Shown: positions 54,110 to 63,076 of the stretch, piece by piece
Position numbering within the stretch: position 1 is the first letter of the stretch
Layout: the number at the start of each line of letters is the position of its first letter
Assembly: GCF_020616555.1 (NCBI RefSeq)
Contig: NZ_CP085173.1
Location: forward strand, 6,092,001 to 6,156,000
Origin: Streptomyces longhuiensis
Lineage (GTDB): Bacteria > Actinomycetota > Actinomycetes > Streptomycetales > Streptomycetaceae
Reading direction: 5' to 3'
Length of the DNA: 64,000 bases
Notes under the pieces: model-generated
Told to the model about the DNA's origin: nothing
Databases searched by the model: none
Seen by the model: the letters and a program-made list of their open reading frames with translations, nothing else
Made by a program: the position numbers and the translations under genes

Positions 54110-55243
54110 TCAGAACTTGTTGCGCGGGGTGATTCCCAGCGACATGCCCGACAGGCCGCGCTGGCGGCCGCCCAGCTTGCCGGCGATGGCGCGCAGGGCC
54201 GAGCCCGCGGGGGAGTCGGGGTCGGAGAGGACCACCGGCTTGCCCTCGTCGCCGCCCTCGCGCAGCCGGACGTCGATCGGGATGGAGCCGAGCACCGGCA
54301 CGTTCGCCCCGGTCGTCCTCGTGAGGCCCTCGGCGACGCGCTCTCCGCCGCCCGTGCCGAACACGTCGACCATCTCGCCGCAGTGCGGGCACGGCAGGCC
54401 CGCCATGTTCTCGACGACGCCGACGATCTTCTGGTGGGTCTGGACGGCGATGGAGCCGGCGCGCTCGGCGACCTCGGCCGCCGCCTGCTGGGGCGTCGTG
54501 ACGACGAGGATCTCCGCGTTCGGGACGAGCTGCGCGACGGAGATCGCGATGTCGCCCGTGCCCGGCGGCAGGTCGAGGAGCAGGACGTCCAGGTCGCCCC
54601 AGAAGACGTCGGCGAGGAACTGCTGGAGCGCGCGGTGCAGCATCGGGCCGCGCCACACGACCGGCGCGTTGCCCGGCGTGAACATGCCGATCGAGATGAC
54701 CTTCACGCCGTTCGCGGACGGCGGCATGATCATGTTCTCGACCTGGGTGGGACGCCCCTCGGCGCCCAGCATGCGCGGCACGCTGTGGCCGTAGATGTCG
54801 GCGTCCACGACGCCGACCTTCAGGCCGTCGGCGGCCATCGCGGCCGCGAGGTTCACCGTCACCGAGGACTTGCCGACGCCGCCCTTGCCGGACGCCACCG
54901 CGTACACGCGGGTCAGCGAGCCGGGCTTGGCGAAGGGCACCTCACGCTCGGCCGTGCCGCCGCGCAGCGCCGCGGCGAGCTCCTTGCGCTGCTCGTCGCC
55001 CATCACGTCCAGCGTGACGTCGACGCGCGTGACGCCCTCGACGGCCGCGACCGCGTCGGTCACGTTCTTCGTGATGGTCTCGCGCATGGGACAGCCGGAG
55101 ACGGTGAGGTACACGGTGACCGCGACCGCGCCATCCGCGCCGATCTCCACCGATTTGACCATCCCCAGCTCGGTGATGGGTCGCTGGATCTCGGGGTCGT
55201 TCACCGTCGCCAGTGCTTCGCGCACCGCGTCTTCCGTAGCCAT
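54110..55243 (-). CDS. mrp: Mrp/NBP35-family iron-sulfur cluster carrier ATPase
   Basis: A 377-residue protein. The N-terminal DUF59/MIP18-like domain (ATVNDPEIQRPITELGMVKS, SGCPMRE) is followed by a deviant Walker A ASGKGGVGKSSVTVNLAAAM, VDADIYGHSVPRML, and DLPPGTGDIAIS. The MAGLPCPHCGE motif supplies the C-x2-C that binds a bridging iron-sulfur cluster. It carries clusters to apoproteins. It stands alone, with no obvious ribosome binding site at ATG 55243. In mycobacteria mrp sits in the same neighbourhood between tatB and the DUF1003 gene. Confidence 0.94.
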   Translation of the reverse strand: MATEDAVREALATVNDPEIQRPITELGMVKSVEIGADGAVAVTVYLTVSGCPMRETITKNVTDAVAAVEGVTRVDVTLDVMGDEQRKELAAALRGGTAEREVPFAKPGSLTRVYAVASGKGGVGKSSVTVNLAAAMAADGLKVGVVDADIYGHSVPRMLGAEGRPTQVENMIMPPSANGVKVISIGMFTPGNAPVVWRGPMLHRALQQFLADVFWGDLDVLLLDLPPGTGDIAISVAQLVPNAEILVVTTPQQAAAEVAERAGSIAVQTHQKIVGVVENMAGLPCPHCGEMVDVFGTGGGERVAEGLTRTTGANVPVLGSIPIDVRLREGGDEGKPVVLSDPDSPAGSALRAIAGKLGGRQRGLSGMSLGITPRNKF

Positions 55244-55286
55244 ACGCCGATAGTACGGCGCGGTAACCCTTGTCCGGAAAGCCCTG

Positions 55287-55862
55287 TCAGCGGTCGTCTA
55301 CGTCACGTCCGTGACCTGCGTCGGGCGCGGACCCGGCCGGGAAGGTGACGCGCTGGTCCTCCAGCTCCTTGATCAGGTCCTGGAGTTCGGAGCGGATCCA
55401 GTCGCGGGTGGCGACCTCGCCGAGGCCCATCCGCAGGGCGGCGACCTCGCGGCTGAGGTACTCGGTGTCGGCGATGGAGCGCTCGTTCTGCTTGCGGTCC
55501 TGTTCGAGGTTGACCTTGTCGCGGTCGTCCTGCCGGTTCTGCGCGAGCAGGATGAGCGGAGCGGCGTACGAGGCCTGGAGCGAGAGCATCAGGGTCAGGA
55601 AGATGAACGGGTACTGGTCGAAGCGCAGGCTGCTCGGCGCGGAGACGTTCCACACCACCCACGCGATGATGATCACCGTCATCCAGACGATGAACCGGCC
55701 CGTCCCCAGGAAGCGGGCGATGCGCTCCGAGAGGCGTCCGAAGGCCTCCGGGTCGTAGTCGGGCAGCAGCTTGCGGCGCGGGGGGCGCGGCAGGTCGAGC
55801 CGGAAGCGCGGCGCCCGCGCGGCCTCGGGGCGGCCGTCGCGCTCGCGCTCAGCGGGCGCCAT
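55287..55862 (-). CDS. DUF1003 membrane protein
   Basis: A 191-residue protein with two transmembrane helices (GTGRFIVWMTVIIIAWVVWN and a second with FIFLTLMLSLQASYAAPLIL) and a C-terminal coiled coil (DRDKVNLEQDRKQNERSIAD). It is a DUF1003 member; function unknown. Its ATG lies inside the end of the MgtE-N/CBS gene (14-base overlap), with GAGGAGGTGG as the ribosome binding site, so the two are cotranslated and probably work together. The same pairing occurs in mycobacteria (Rv1231c/Rv1232c). Confidence 0.9.
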   Translation of the reverse strand: MAPAERERDGRPEAARAPRFRLDLPRPPRRKLLPDYDPEAFGRLSERIARFLGTGRFIVWMTVIIIAWVVWNVSAPSSLRFDQYPFIFLTLMLSLQASYAAPLILLAQNRQDDRDKVNLEQDRKQNERSIADTEYLSREVAALRMGLGEVATRDWIRSELQDLIKELEDQRVTFPAGSAPDAGHGRDVDDR

Positions 55863-57135
55863 GGTCCACCTCCTCGTCGGCCAGGTGGAACTCCTGCTCG
55901 CGCCAGTCCTCCGGCAGCATGTGGTCGAGGACGTCGTCCACGGTGACAGCGCCGAGCAGCGAACCGCTCTCGTCGACGACGGGCGCCGCCACCATGTCGT
56001 ACGTCGCGAAGAACCCGGCGACGACGGGGAGCGCGGCGGACGGCGCGAGGGCCTGGAGGTCCTCGTCGAGCATCGAGGACACCAGCGTGTACGGGGGATC
56101 GCGCAGCAGCCGCTGGAAGTGCACCGTGCCGAGGTACTTGCCGGTGGGCGTCTCGTCGGGCGGCCGGCACACGTACACCTGCGCGGCCAGCGCGGGGGAG
56201 AGGTCGGGGTTGCGGACCCGGGCCAGCGCGTCGGCGACGGTCGCGTCGGGCCGCAGCACGATCGGCTCGGTCGTCATCAGACCGCCCGCGGTCTTGTCCT
56301 CGTACGCCATCAGCCGCCGCACGTCGGCCGCGTCCGAGGGCTGCATCAGCGCGAGCAGCCGCTCCTTGTCGTCCTCGGGCAGCTCGCCGAGCAGGTCGGC
56401 CGCGTCGTCCGGGTCCATCTCCTCCAGGACGTCGGCGGCGCGCTCCTCCTTGAGCTTGCCGAGGATCTCGATCTGGTCGTCCTCGGGCAGCTCCTCGAGA
56501 ACGTCCGCGAGGCGCTCGTTCGTGAGGGCCGACGCGACCTCGGCCCGGCGCTTGGGGGAGAGGTGGTGCAGGACGTTGGCCAGGTCGGCCGGGCGCAGCT
56601 GCTCGAACGTGGCGAGGAGGTTCTCGGCACCCTGCCCGTGCTCGTCCAGCGAGAACCCGTCGACGGCCGACCAGTCGACGGTGAGCGTCTCGCCCTTGGC
56701 GCGGCGGAAGGCGCCACCGCTCTTGCCCTTGCGTACGAAGACCCGGTCGATCTCCCAGTCCCTGCGGGCCGGCAACTGTTGGACGGAGACGTCCAGGACC
56801 GTCACCTCCTCGCCGGACTCGACGAGCCGTACCCGCCGGTCGAGCATCTCGCCGAGGACGAGCCGCTCGGTGGGCCGCTGCTCGAAGCGCCGCACGTTCA
56901 GTACGCCGGTGGTGATGACCTGGCCGGACTCGATGCCGGTCACGCGGGTCATCGGCAGGAAGATGCGGCGCCGCGTGGAGAGTTCCACGACGAGCCCGAG
57001 CAGCCGGGGCGGGCGGCGGCCGACGCGCAGCATGGCGACGAGATCGCGGACGCGCCCCACCATGTCGCCGTTGGGGTCGAAGACGGCGATGCCGGAGAGA
57101 TGCGAGACGAAGACCCGGGGGGCGCCTGCCGCCAT
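55849..57135 (-). CDS. Soluble PRC/MgtE-N/CBS protein
   Basis: A 428-residue protein with no transmembrane segment. Order: PRC-barrel-like region (VFVSHLSGIAVFDPNGDMVG) and a second such region, MgtE_N superhelix (ATFEQLRPADLANVLHHLSP, many DDQIEILG/DDAADLLGEL helices), and a pair of CBS domains (ADALARVRNPDLSPALAAQV, TYDMVAAPVVDESGSLLGAV). In MgtE channels these parts sense cytoplasmic Mg; here the channel is absent. It probably senses Mg or nucleotides and acts on the DUF1003 partner. AAAGGAGG precedes ATG 57135. Confidence 0.9.
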   Translation of the reverse strand: MAAGAPRVFVSHLSGIAVFDPNGDMVGRVRDLVAMLRVGRRPPRLLGLVVELSTRRRIFLPMTRVTGIESGQVITTGVLNVRRFEQRPTERLVLGEMLDRRVRLVESGEEVTVLDVSVQQLPARRDWEIDRVFVRKGKSGGAFRRAKGETLTVDWSAVDGFSLDEHGQGAENLLATFEQLRPADLANVLHHLSPKRRAEVASALTNERLADVLEELPEDDQIEILGKLKEERAADVLEEMDPDDAADLLGELPEDDKERLLALMQPSDAADVRRLMAYEDKTAGGLMTTEPIVLRPDATVADALARVRNPDLSPALAAQVYVCRPPDETPTGKYLGTVHFQRLLRDPPYTLVSSMLDEDLQALAPSAALPVVAGFFATYDMVAAPVVDESGSLLGAVTVDDVLDHMLPEDWREQEFHLADEEVDHGAR

Positions 57136-57312
57136 GCGCCGCGCCTCCTTTACATCCTCATGTGTCCTGAAGGTGTGCTTCAGGCTAGCCCGTCCCGGTC
57201 CCGTGCGCCTTTGCGCTGCGTCCGGACGGACTGGCTCCGTTCACCGCAGGTGACACGGGTACGCTGCCGTTCTGCCGCCGAGCAAGACGTCGTACGAGAG
57301 GTAGCGCGAGCC

Positions 57313-58065
57313 GTGACCGTACTTCCCCTGGCCCGCCGTTCCCCTGGGATTCTTCTGGTGGGAGTGATGTGCCTCGGGCTCGCGGCATGCAGCGGCGAGG
57401 ATCCGGACGCGGGCACGAACGGCGTCGCCAAACTGACCGCCCCGAAGATCCAGAGCCGCACCGTCAAGGCCGCGCAGGGCGCCGGAGCCGTCCGCCTGTC
57501 CGGCACGGTCGTCAGCAGCGGGCACTCGTACAGGATCGACATGCGGCTCAAGGACGAGGGCGGCACGGGGTCCGTCACGACGGGCGGCCGGACCTTCCAG
57601 TTGCTACGGGTCAAGGAGCATCTGTTCCTGAAGGCCGACGCGGACTTCTGGACGCACCAGGACAGCAAGGGCTCGGGCGGCACGGCGCACGGGGGCACGG
57701 CCGCCGCAGCGGACAAGCTCGACGGCAAGTACGTCAAGGTCCCGCAGGGGGACCCGGCCTACAAACGCCTGAGCGGCTTCACCGTCAAGGGCGCGCTCCT
57801 GGACGGACTGCTCACCCTGCACGGCAAGGTGGAGAAGGGCGACCGGGGTTCGGCGGGCGGCGTACGCACGGTCGAACTCACCGGCGACAAGGGCGCCGGC
57901 GGCACGCTCGACGTCTCCCTCGAGGGCACCCCGTACCCGCTGCGCCTGGAGCGCGCGGGCGACGCCGGCACGCTCCAACTCTCCGACTGGGGCAAGGACT
58001 TCACGCTCCGCGAGCCGGGCAAGGGCGACACGGTGGACTACGGGGCCCAGCTCCCGACGTCCTGA
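57313..58065 (+). CDS. Lipoprotein, LppX/LprG-like size, unknown function
   Basis: A 250-residue lipoprotein. The signal has an RR-type start (PLARRSPGILLVGVMCLG) and lipobox LAAC, then a Ser/Glu linker and a beta-rich domain (SGHSYRIDMRLKDEGGTGSV, GGTLDVSLEGTPYPLRLER). The pattern resembles actinobacterial LppX/LprG-like or DUF-type secreted beta proteins, but identity cannot be decided. GTG 57313 is the start; a GAGAGG site lies about 12 bases upstream. It is divergent from the MgtE-N gene and convergent with the next gene. Confidence 0.82.
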   Translation: MTVLPLARRSPGILLVGVMCLGLAACSGEDPDAGTNGVAKLTAPKIQSRTVKAAQGAGAVRLSGTVVSSGHSYRIDMRLKDEGGTGSVTTGGRTFQLLRVKEHLFLKADADFWTHQDSKGSGGTAHGGTAAAADKLDGKYVKVPQGDPAYKRLSGFTVKGALLDGLLTLHGKVEKGDRGSAGGVRTVELTGDKGAGGTLDVSLEGTPYPLRLERAGDAGTLQLSDWGKDFTLREPGKGDTVDYGAQLPTS

Positions 58066-58086
58066 GCCACCGAGGGCCGGCTCGCC

Positions 58087-58602
58087 CTACTTCCCGCGCC
58101 GCTTGCGGCGGAACAGGATGTGGGGGAGCGCCTTGGGGGCCTCACGACGGGTGGTCGCGGTCGTGGCGAGGGGCGCCGCGGCCAGCGCCTCGGACGACGA
58201 CGGGACCGTGGTCCCCGTCGGCTCCAGGCGGAGCACCCGGCACTCGTGTGCCCAGCGCTCCGGCATCGCCTCGCCGTCCGGCGCGTTCAGGCGCTTGCCC
58301 TTCAGCTCGGCGACGGCCGCCTCCCACCCCTCGGAGTGCGGGGCGAGCTCGACGACCCTGGCCGCCCAGCCCACGAGGCGCCCGCCCTTGTCCTTGCTGC
58401 GCACGGTGACGGTCGCCGCCCCGCCGTCGGCGAGGCCGGGCAGCGGCTGCTCGCCGGGCCCGTCGCCGACCAGGTTCGCCGCGCCCTCGTGCCACACGTG
58501 CCACAGCGCGCGCTCGGGGCCGGAGGCGCCCCGAACCCAGATGAGGCCGGACTTCTTGGTGGCCTCCTCGACGAGGGCCTGGTCGAGCAGCAGATCCGTC
58601 AT
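58087..58602 (-). CDS. Conserved soluble protein of unknown function
   Basis: A 171-residue protein, MTDLLLDQALVEEATKKSGL onwards, with a beta/alpha pattern and Trp-rich part (LWHVWHEGAANLVGDG), ending with a basic LFRRKRRGK tail. It looks like a small FMN- or nucleotide-binding family member such as those that use a split beta-barrel, but no motif confirms that. I set the start at ATG 58602; the upstream open frame adds non-conserved residues. It is 32 bases downstream of corA on the same strand. Confidence 0.75.
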   Translation of the reverse strand: MTDLLLDQALVEEATKKSGLIWVRGASGPERALWHVWHEGAANLVGDGPGEQPLPGLADGGAATVTVRSKDKGGRLVGWAARVVELAPHSEGWEAAVAELKGKRLNAPDGEAMPERWAHECRVLRLEPTGTTVPSSSEALAAAPLATTATTRREAPKALPHILFRRKRRGK

Positions 58603-58634
58603 GGGCGCCAGCCTAGAGCCTGTCCGTCGGCCGC

Positions 58635-59750
58635 TCAGAGCCACCCGTTCCGCTTCAGGATGCGGTGGATCGCGAAACAGGCGCCCACCGTGACGCCGAG
58701 GACGAGCGGGTAGCCGAACCGCCAGTGGAGCTCCGGCATGTGCTCGAAGTTCATGCCGTACACGCCACAGACCATCGTCGGTACGGCGATGATCGCCGCC
58801 CAGGACGTGATCTTGCGCATGTCCTCGTTCTGCGCGACGGACGCCTGCGCGAGGTTGGCCTGGAGGATGGAGTTGAGCAGTTCGTCGAAGCCGACGACCT
58901 GCTCCTGCACGCGCGCGAGGTGGTCGGCGACGTCACGGAAGTACTTCTGGATGTCCGGGTCGACGAGCCGCATCGGCCGCTCGCTCAGCAGCTGCATGGG
59001 CCGCTGGAGCGGGGCCACCGCCCGCTTGAACTCGAGGACCTCGCGCTTGAGCTGGTAGATCCGTCCGGCGTCGGTGCCGCGCGGAGCGCCCTTGCCCGTC
59101 TGCGAGAAGACGTCCGTCTCGACCTCGTCGATGTCGTCCTGCATCGCGTCGGCGACGGCGAGATACCCGTCGACGACGTGGTCCGCGATGGCGTGCAGGA
59201 CGGCGGACGGGCCCTTGGCGAGCAGCTCGGGGTCGTCCTGGAGCCGGTGCCGCAGCGCCCGCAGAGAGCCCTGGCCGCCGTGCCGGACGGTGATGAAGAA
59301 GTCCCGGCCGGTGAAGCACATCACCTCGCCGGTCTCCACGACCTCGCTCGTCGCGGTGAGTTCGGCGTGCTCCACGTAGTGGATGGTCTTGAAGACGGTG
59401 AACAGGGTGTCGTCGTAGCGCTCCAGCTTGGGGCGCTGGTGGGCGTGCACGGCGTCCTCGACGGCGAGCGGGTGGAGCCCGAACTCGGCGGCGATGCCCG
59501 CGAATTCGGACTCGGTCGGCTCGTGCAGACCGATCCAGGCGAACCCGCCGTCGCGGCGCGCCTTGAGGATCGCGCCGCCCGGCGTCAGGCAGTCGCTGTC
59601 GTGGACGCGGGCTCCGTCGCGGTAGACGGCGCAGTCGACGACGGCCGTGGACGTCGAAGGGTCGCGGGTGGTGTCGTACGGGGCTGACGTGCTGCCGGTC
59701 TCGCGCGGCGCGGGGCGGACGGCGGCACGCAGGTCACGGATCATCGACAT
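58635..59750 (-). CDS. corA: CorA-family magnesium/cobalt transporter
   Basis: A 371-residue CorA protein. A large cytoplasmic alpha/beta and coiled region (FKTIHYVEHAELTATSEVVE, QDDIDEVETDVF) is followed by two transmembrane helices at the C-terminus, with the selectivity signature YGMNFEHMPEL between them. It forms a pentameric Mg2+ channel. ATG 59750 has AAGGAG eight bases upstream; the longer open frame is not coding. It is near the MgtE-N/DUF1003 pair, suggesting local Mg homeostasis. Confidence 0.95.
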   Translation of the reverse strand: MSMIRDLRAAVRPAPRETGSTSAPYDTTRDPSTSTAVVDCAVYRDGARVHDSDCLTPGGAILKARRDGGFAWIGLHEPTESEFAGIAAEFGLHPLAVEDAVHAHQRPKLERYDDTLFTVFKTIHYVEHAELTATSEVVETGEVMCFTGRDFFITVRHGGQGSLRALRHRLQDDPELLAKGPSAVLHAIADHVVDGYLAVADAMQDDIDEVETDVFSQTGKGAPRGTDAGRIYQLKREVLEFKRAVAPLQRPMQLLSERPMRLVDPDIQKYFRDVADHLARVQEQVVGFDELLNSILQANLAQASVAQNEDMRKITSWAAIIAVPTMVCGVYGMNFEHMPELHWRFGYPLVLGVTVGACFAIHRILKRNGWL

Positions 59751-60209
59751 GGGCAGGCTCCTTCGCGGGCGGGAGCCGCCGGTGGCCATACGGGTCGGCG
59801 CTAACCGGAATGAGGACGTCCTGACTGCGGATCCTGTGCACGTCCACAAAGCGGGGAGCACCGCACCGGCGCGGTGGCGGCTTCGCTACTGATTCAGATC
59901 AGGCGGAAACGAAGTGCTCTTCCGTGGTGCGCAGACAGACTCGAGCGTGCGCGGAAAGCCGGGAAAATGCGGCTCAGTGGCCGGAAGAGCGGGTGGTACT
60001 GCACGGTCGACTTCGGTCCATTGCAGCCCCACCTCCTCCAGCCGGTCCCCCGTGAGGGACGACGTCTCATCCCTCGCAGGGGACGCATGTAGGTCAGGGG
60101 CTCGAAAGCAACGCTTGGCGTGCTGCCCCGACCAGCGGCCAAGACTATCAGCCGACTGAAGAAGCGAGCCCACCCTTTACCCATTGGATGCGAGTTCTAT
60201 GCTCGCGGC
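59751..60209. other. Intergenic region upstream of corA and SUFU gene
   Basis: About 460 bases between divergent genes. Several short open frames have low coding character and I call none. The region holds the corA ribosome binding site at its left end. I found no convincing Mg riboswitch (ykoK or M-box) elements, promoters or repeats. Confidence 0.45.
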
Positions 60210-60806
60210 ATGGGAGATGTTCTTGCTCTGGTCGAGGCCCGGCTGCGTACGGCCCTCGGTGAACCGGACGCGCGCGCCGCGGTCACGTTCCTCGGCACCG
60301 ACCGCATCGAGGTTCTGCGCTTCACGGACGCGGCGGACACCGGCCTCGTGCGCTACGCCACGCTCGGTATGTCGGCCGCCCCCATGGCCGACCCGACGTC
60401 CGCCCTCGCCGACCCGCTCAAGGGCCCGCGCGCGGAGCTCGTGCTGTCGGTGCGCGCCGGTCGCGCCGACACCGACAAGGTGCTGCGCCCGCTCGCCGTG
60501 CTCGCCGCGTCGCCGCAGGTCGAGGGGGTCGTCGTGGCGGCGGGCGCCTCGCTCGACGTGGGCGAACCCCTGTGGCCCGGCGCCCCGTTCACCTCGGTGC
60601 TCGTCGCGGAGTCCGGGGGCCTCGTGGAGGACCTGGAACTGGACGATCCGCTGGATCCCGTACGGTTCCTGCCCCTGCTGCCGATGACGCAGAACGAGGC
60701 GGCGTGGAAGCGGGTGCACGGTGCGGCCGCCCTCGAGGAGAAGTGGCTGAACAGCGGAACGGACCTGCGCGATCCGCTGCGCAGGTCCGTGTCCCTGGAT
60801 CAGTAG
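60210..60806 (+). CDS. Suppressor-of-fused domain protein
   Basis: A 198-residue protein with the SUFU domain (EVLRFTDAADTGLVRYATLG, AELVLSVRAG, PLLPMTQNEAAWKRVHGAAA). In bacteria SUFU proteins are often immunity or accessory proteins of toxin systems, but no toxin gene lies nearby, and Streptomyces has many solitary copies. ATG 60210 has no visible ribosome binding site. It is convergent with the MFS gene, 32 bases away. Confidence 0.85.
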   Translation: MGDVLALVEARLRTALGEPDARAAVTFLGTDRIEVLRFTDAADTGLVRYATLGMSAAPMADPTSALADPLKGPRAELVLSVRAGRADTDKVLRPLAVLAASPQVEGVVVAAGASLDVGEPLWPGAPFTSVLVAESGGLVEDLELDDPLDPVRFLPLLPMTQNEAAWKRVHGAAALEEKWLNSGTDLRDPLRRSVSLDQ

Positions 60807-60837
60807 GGGCGGTGGGGGCCGGTGGGGTCAGCAGGCG

Positions 60838-62103
60838 TCAGTTCGCGAAGACGGAGATCCCGTCCTCACCGGCGTGCTGCGGCGCCAGTTCCTCGGCCTC
60901 GTGGGTGAGCGCGCTCCTGCGCACCCACACGACTCCCGCGCCGAGCAGCGCCGTGACCGCGGCGACCACGAACGGGATGTGGATGTCGGTCCACTCCTCG
61001 ATCTTGGGCGCGAAGTACGGGGCGGCCGCGGCGGCGAACCAGCGGACGAAGTTGTAGCCGGCGCTCGCCACGGGCCGCGGCGCGTCCGAGACGCCGAGTG
61101 CGAGCTCCGTGTACACGGTGTTGTTCACGCCGATGAAGGCGCCGGACACGATCGTGCAGACGATGGCGGCGGTGTGGCCGCCGTACCCGAGGACCAGCAC
61201 GTCGGCGGCGAGCAGGACGAGCGAGCCGCCGAGCACCTTGAGCGACCCGAAGCGGGCCTGCATGCGCGGCGCGACGATCACCGAGAAGAACGCGAGCAGC
61301 ACACCCCAGGCGAAGAAGACACCGCCCGACTTGTACGGGGTCATGTTCAGGACGAACGGCGTGAAGGCCAGGATCGTGAAGAACGTGTAGTTGTAGAAGA
61401 AGGCCGAGACGGCGGCCGAGGCGAGCCCGCCGTGGCCGAGCGCCTTGATCGGGTCGAGGACCGAGGTCTTCCTCGCGGGCCTGGGCTGTTCCTTCAGGAA
61501 CGCCGTGATGCAGAGGAAGCCGATGGCCATCAGGGCCGCGGTGCCGAAGAACGGGTAGCGCCAGCTGGCGTTGCCGAGCAGCGCGCCGACCAGCGGGCCG
61601 CAGGCCATGCCGAGGCCGAGCGCGGACTCGTAGAGCAGGATCGCTGCGGCCGAGCCGCCGGCCGCGGCGCCGACGATGACGGCGAGGGCCGTCGAGACGA
61701 ACAGCGCGTTGCCGAGGCCCCATCCGGCGCGGAAGCCGACGAGCTCACCGACGGAGCCGGAGGTGCCGGCCAGCCCGGCGAAGACCACGACGAGCGCGAG
61801 CCCCGCGAGCAGCGTCTTCTTGCCGCCGATCCGGCTGGAGACGAACCCGGTCACGAGCATCGCGACGGCGGTGATCAGGAAGTACGAGGTGAAGAGCAGG
61901 GAGACCTGGCTGGGCGTCGCCTCGAGGCCCTTGGCGATGGAGGGCAGGATCGGGTCGACGAGGCCGATGCCCATGAAGGCGACGACGGATGCCCCGGCGG
62001 TCGCCCAGACCGCCTTCGGCTGACGCAGCAGGCTGGTCGCCCCCGCGTCCGACGTGTCCCCTTCGGCGGGATCTCCCGCACTTCCGGTACGGCTGTGGCT
62101 CAT
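60838..62103 (-). CDS. MFS transporter (drug-efflux type)
   Basis: A 421-residue major facilitator with 12 predicted helices. The DHA1-like conserved loop is FVSSRIGGKKTLLAGLALVV (motif A region), and the first helix is AVWATAGASVVAFMGIGLVD. A charged N-terminus of about 35 residues precedes it. The gene is preceded by a promoter whose spacer contains a palindrome, so a repressor (MarR- or TetR-like) probably controls it. No regulator gene adjoins. ATG 62103 with GAGGAA; MRGTG upstream is an alternative start. Confidence 0.88.
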   Translation of the reverse strand: MSHSRTGSAGDPAEGDTSDAGATSLLRQPKAVWATAGASVVAFMGIGLVDPILPSIAKGLEATPSQVSLLFTSYFLITAVAMLVTGFVSSRIGGKKTLLAGLALVVVFAGLAGTSGSVGELVGFRAGWGLGNALFVSTALAVIVGAAAGGSAAAILLYESALGLGMACGPLVGALLGNASWRYPFFGTAALMAIGFLCITAFLKEQPRPARKTSVLDPIKALGHGGLASAAVSAFFYNYTFFTILAFTPFVLNMTPYKSGGVFFAWGVLLAFFSVIVAPRMQARFGSLKVLGGSLVLLAADVLVLGYGGHTAAIVCTIVSGAFIGVNNTVYTELALGVSDAPRPVASAGYNFVRWFAAAAAPYFAPKIEEWTDIHIPFVVAAVTALLGAGVVWVRRSALTHEAEELAPQHAGEDGISVFAN

Positions 62104-62214
62104 GCCGGTTCCTCGCATTCGTGTGTCGTTCACGCGGTGCCGTGCGCTCGGTGTCGTACGCACGGGTGCCGCTCGTGACCGTCGGCGACCGGGAGCGATC
62201 GTTGGCGTATACAC

Positions 62215-62244
62215 ATAATAAATTAGCTCGGCTAACTAATGCAA
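62215..62244 (-). promoter_or_regulatory. Promoter with operator-like palindrome upstream of MFS gene
   Basis: On the minus strand TTGCAT and TATTAT are 18 bases apart, close to the housekeeping consensus. The spacer contains TTAGC-CGA-GCTAA (62223-62235 on the plus strand reads TTAGC TCG GCTAA), a perfect five-base-arm palindrome. The surrounding A+T-rich patch is unusual for this genome. Confidence 0.6.
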
Positions 62245-62342
62245 GCTACATCTAATTTTTCCGGGGAAGTCCCGGGAGACCCCGCCCTCGGACGGGTGAT
62301 CGTCCTTGACGGGGCGCGAGACGGGGAGGACCGTTGGACCCT

Positions 62343-62981
62343 ATGAGGGGCGAACCCAGTTGCCCGAAGTGTGGTGGCCGGGTCAGGGCTCCCGGCCTTT
62401 TCTCCGACTCCTGGCAGTGTGACGTGCACGGGGCGGTGCATCCGCTGCAGCCCGTGATCCCGCCCAGTGTCGAGGCGCTCGGCGTGGTCGTGCACCGCGC
62501 TCAGGTGCCGGTGTGGATGCCCTGGCCGCTGCCCGTCGGGTGGCTGTTCACCGGAGTGGTCAGTGCGGGCGACGACCGCACGGGCGGCAAGGCGACCGCG
62601 GTGGCGTGCTCGGGCCCCGGGCCGCTCGGCGGCGTGGGGGAGATGCTGCTCGTCGCCGAGGAGCTCGGCGTCGGCCTCGGCGCCCGGTACGCGGGCATCG
62701 ACGGCCCCGACCCCGGCCCGTACATGAACGTCGAGAAGCCGCCCCAGGTCAAGGTTCTGGCCGCCGGACGCCCGACCCCGATGTGGCACGTCTCCGGCAC
62801 CCCCGACGACCGCGCGGTCTTCGCGGGCGAGGCGCGCGGCCTGTGGGTGTGGGCGATCGTGTGGCCCGAGCAGACCGGGCTCCTGATGTACGACGAGCTG
62901 GTCCTGACCGACCTGCGCGACGTGGGCGCCGAGGTCGACGTGGTGCCCTGCGGCGCGCTGTCCCCGCGCATCCTGACGTAA
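62343..62981 (+). CDS. Zinc-ribbon protein of unknown function (DUF6758-like)
   Basis: A 212-residue protein. A rubredoxin-like zinc site CPKCGGRV near the N-terminus is followed by QCDVHG (a second pair, Cys and His). The remainder is hydrophobic and Pro/Gly-rich, for example VWMPWPLPVGWLFTGVVSAG, with no clear membrane helices. It resembles the Streptomyces DUF6758 group. ATG 62343 and TTG 62334 are possible starts; GGAGGA at 62325-62330 is close to the TTG, so its start is uncertain. It is divergent from the MFS gene. Confidence 0.75.
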   Translation: MRGEPSCPKCGGRVRAPGLFSDSWQCDVHGAVHPLQPVIPPSVEALGVVVHRAQVPVWMPWPLPVGWLFTGVVSAGDDRTGGKATAVACSGPGPLGGVGEMLLVAEELGVGLGARYAGIDGPDPGPYMNVEKPPQVKVLAAGRPTPMWHVSGTPDDRAVFAGEARGLWVWAIVWPEQTGLLMYDELVLTDLRDVGAEVDVVPCGALSPRILT

Positions 62982-63076
62982 GGGGTCATAGCGGGAGACG
63001 ACGGTGACGGGATCGCTCCGGATCCCCGTTATCCTTGAGCGTCCCCTTCCGTCCGTTCAGAGCCTGGAGTACGCGC

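Noticed and set aside
59751..60209. Mg riboswitch before corA
   Set aside because: I could not find the conserved M-box or ykoK core elements in the corA leader; the AAGGAG site is directly preceded by ordinary GC-rich sequence.
60210..60806. SUFU gene as immunity part of a toxin system
   Set aside because: No toxin gene (Rhs, colicin-type or LXG) lies next to it, so there is no context support.
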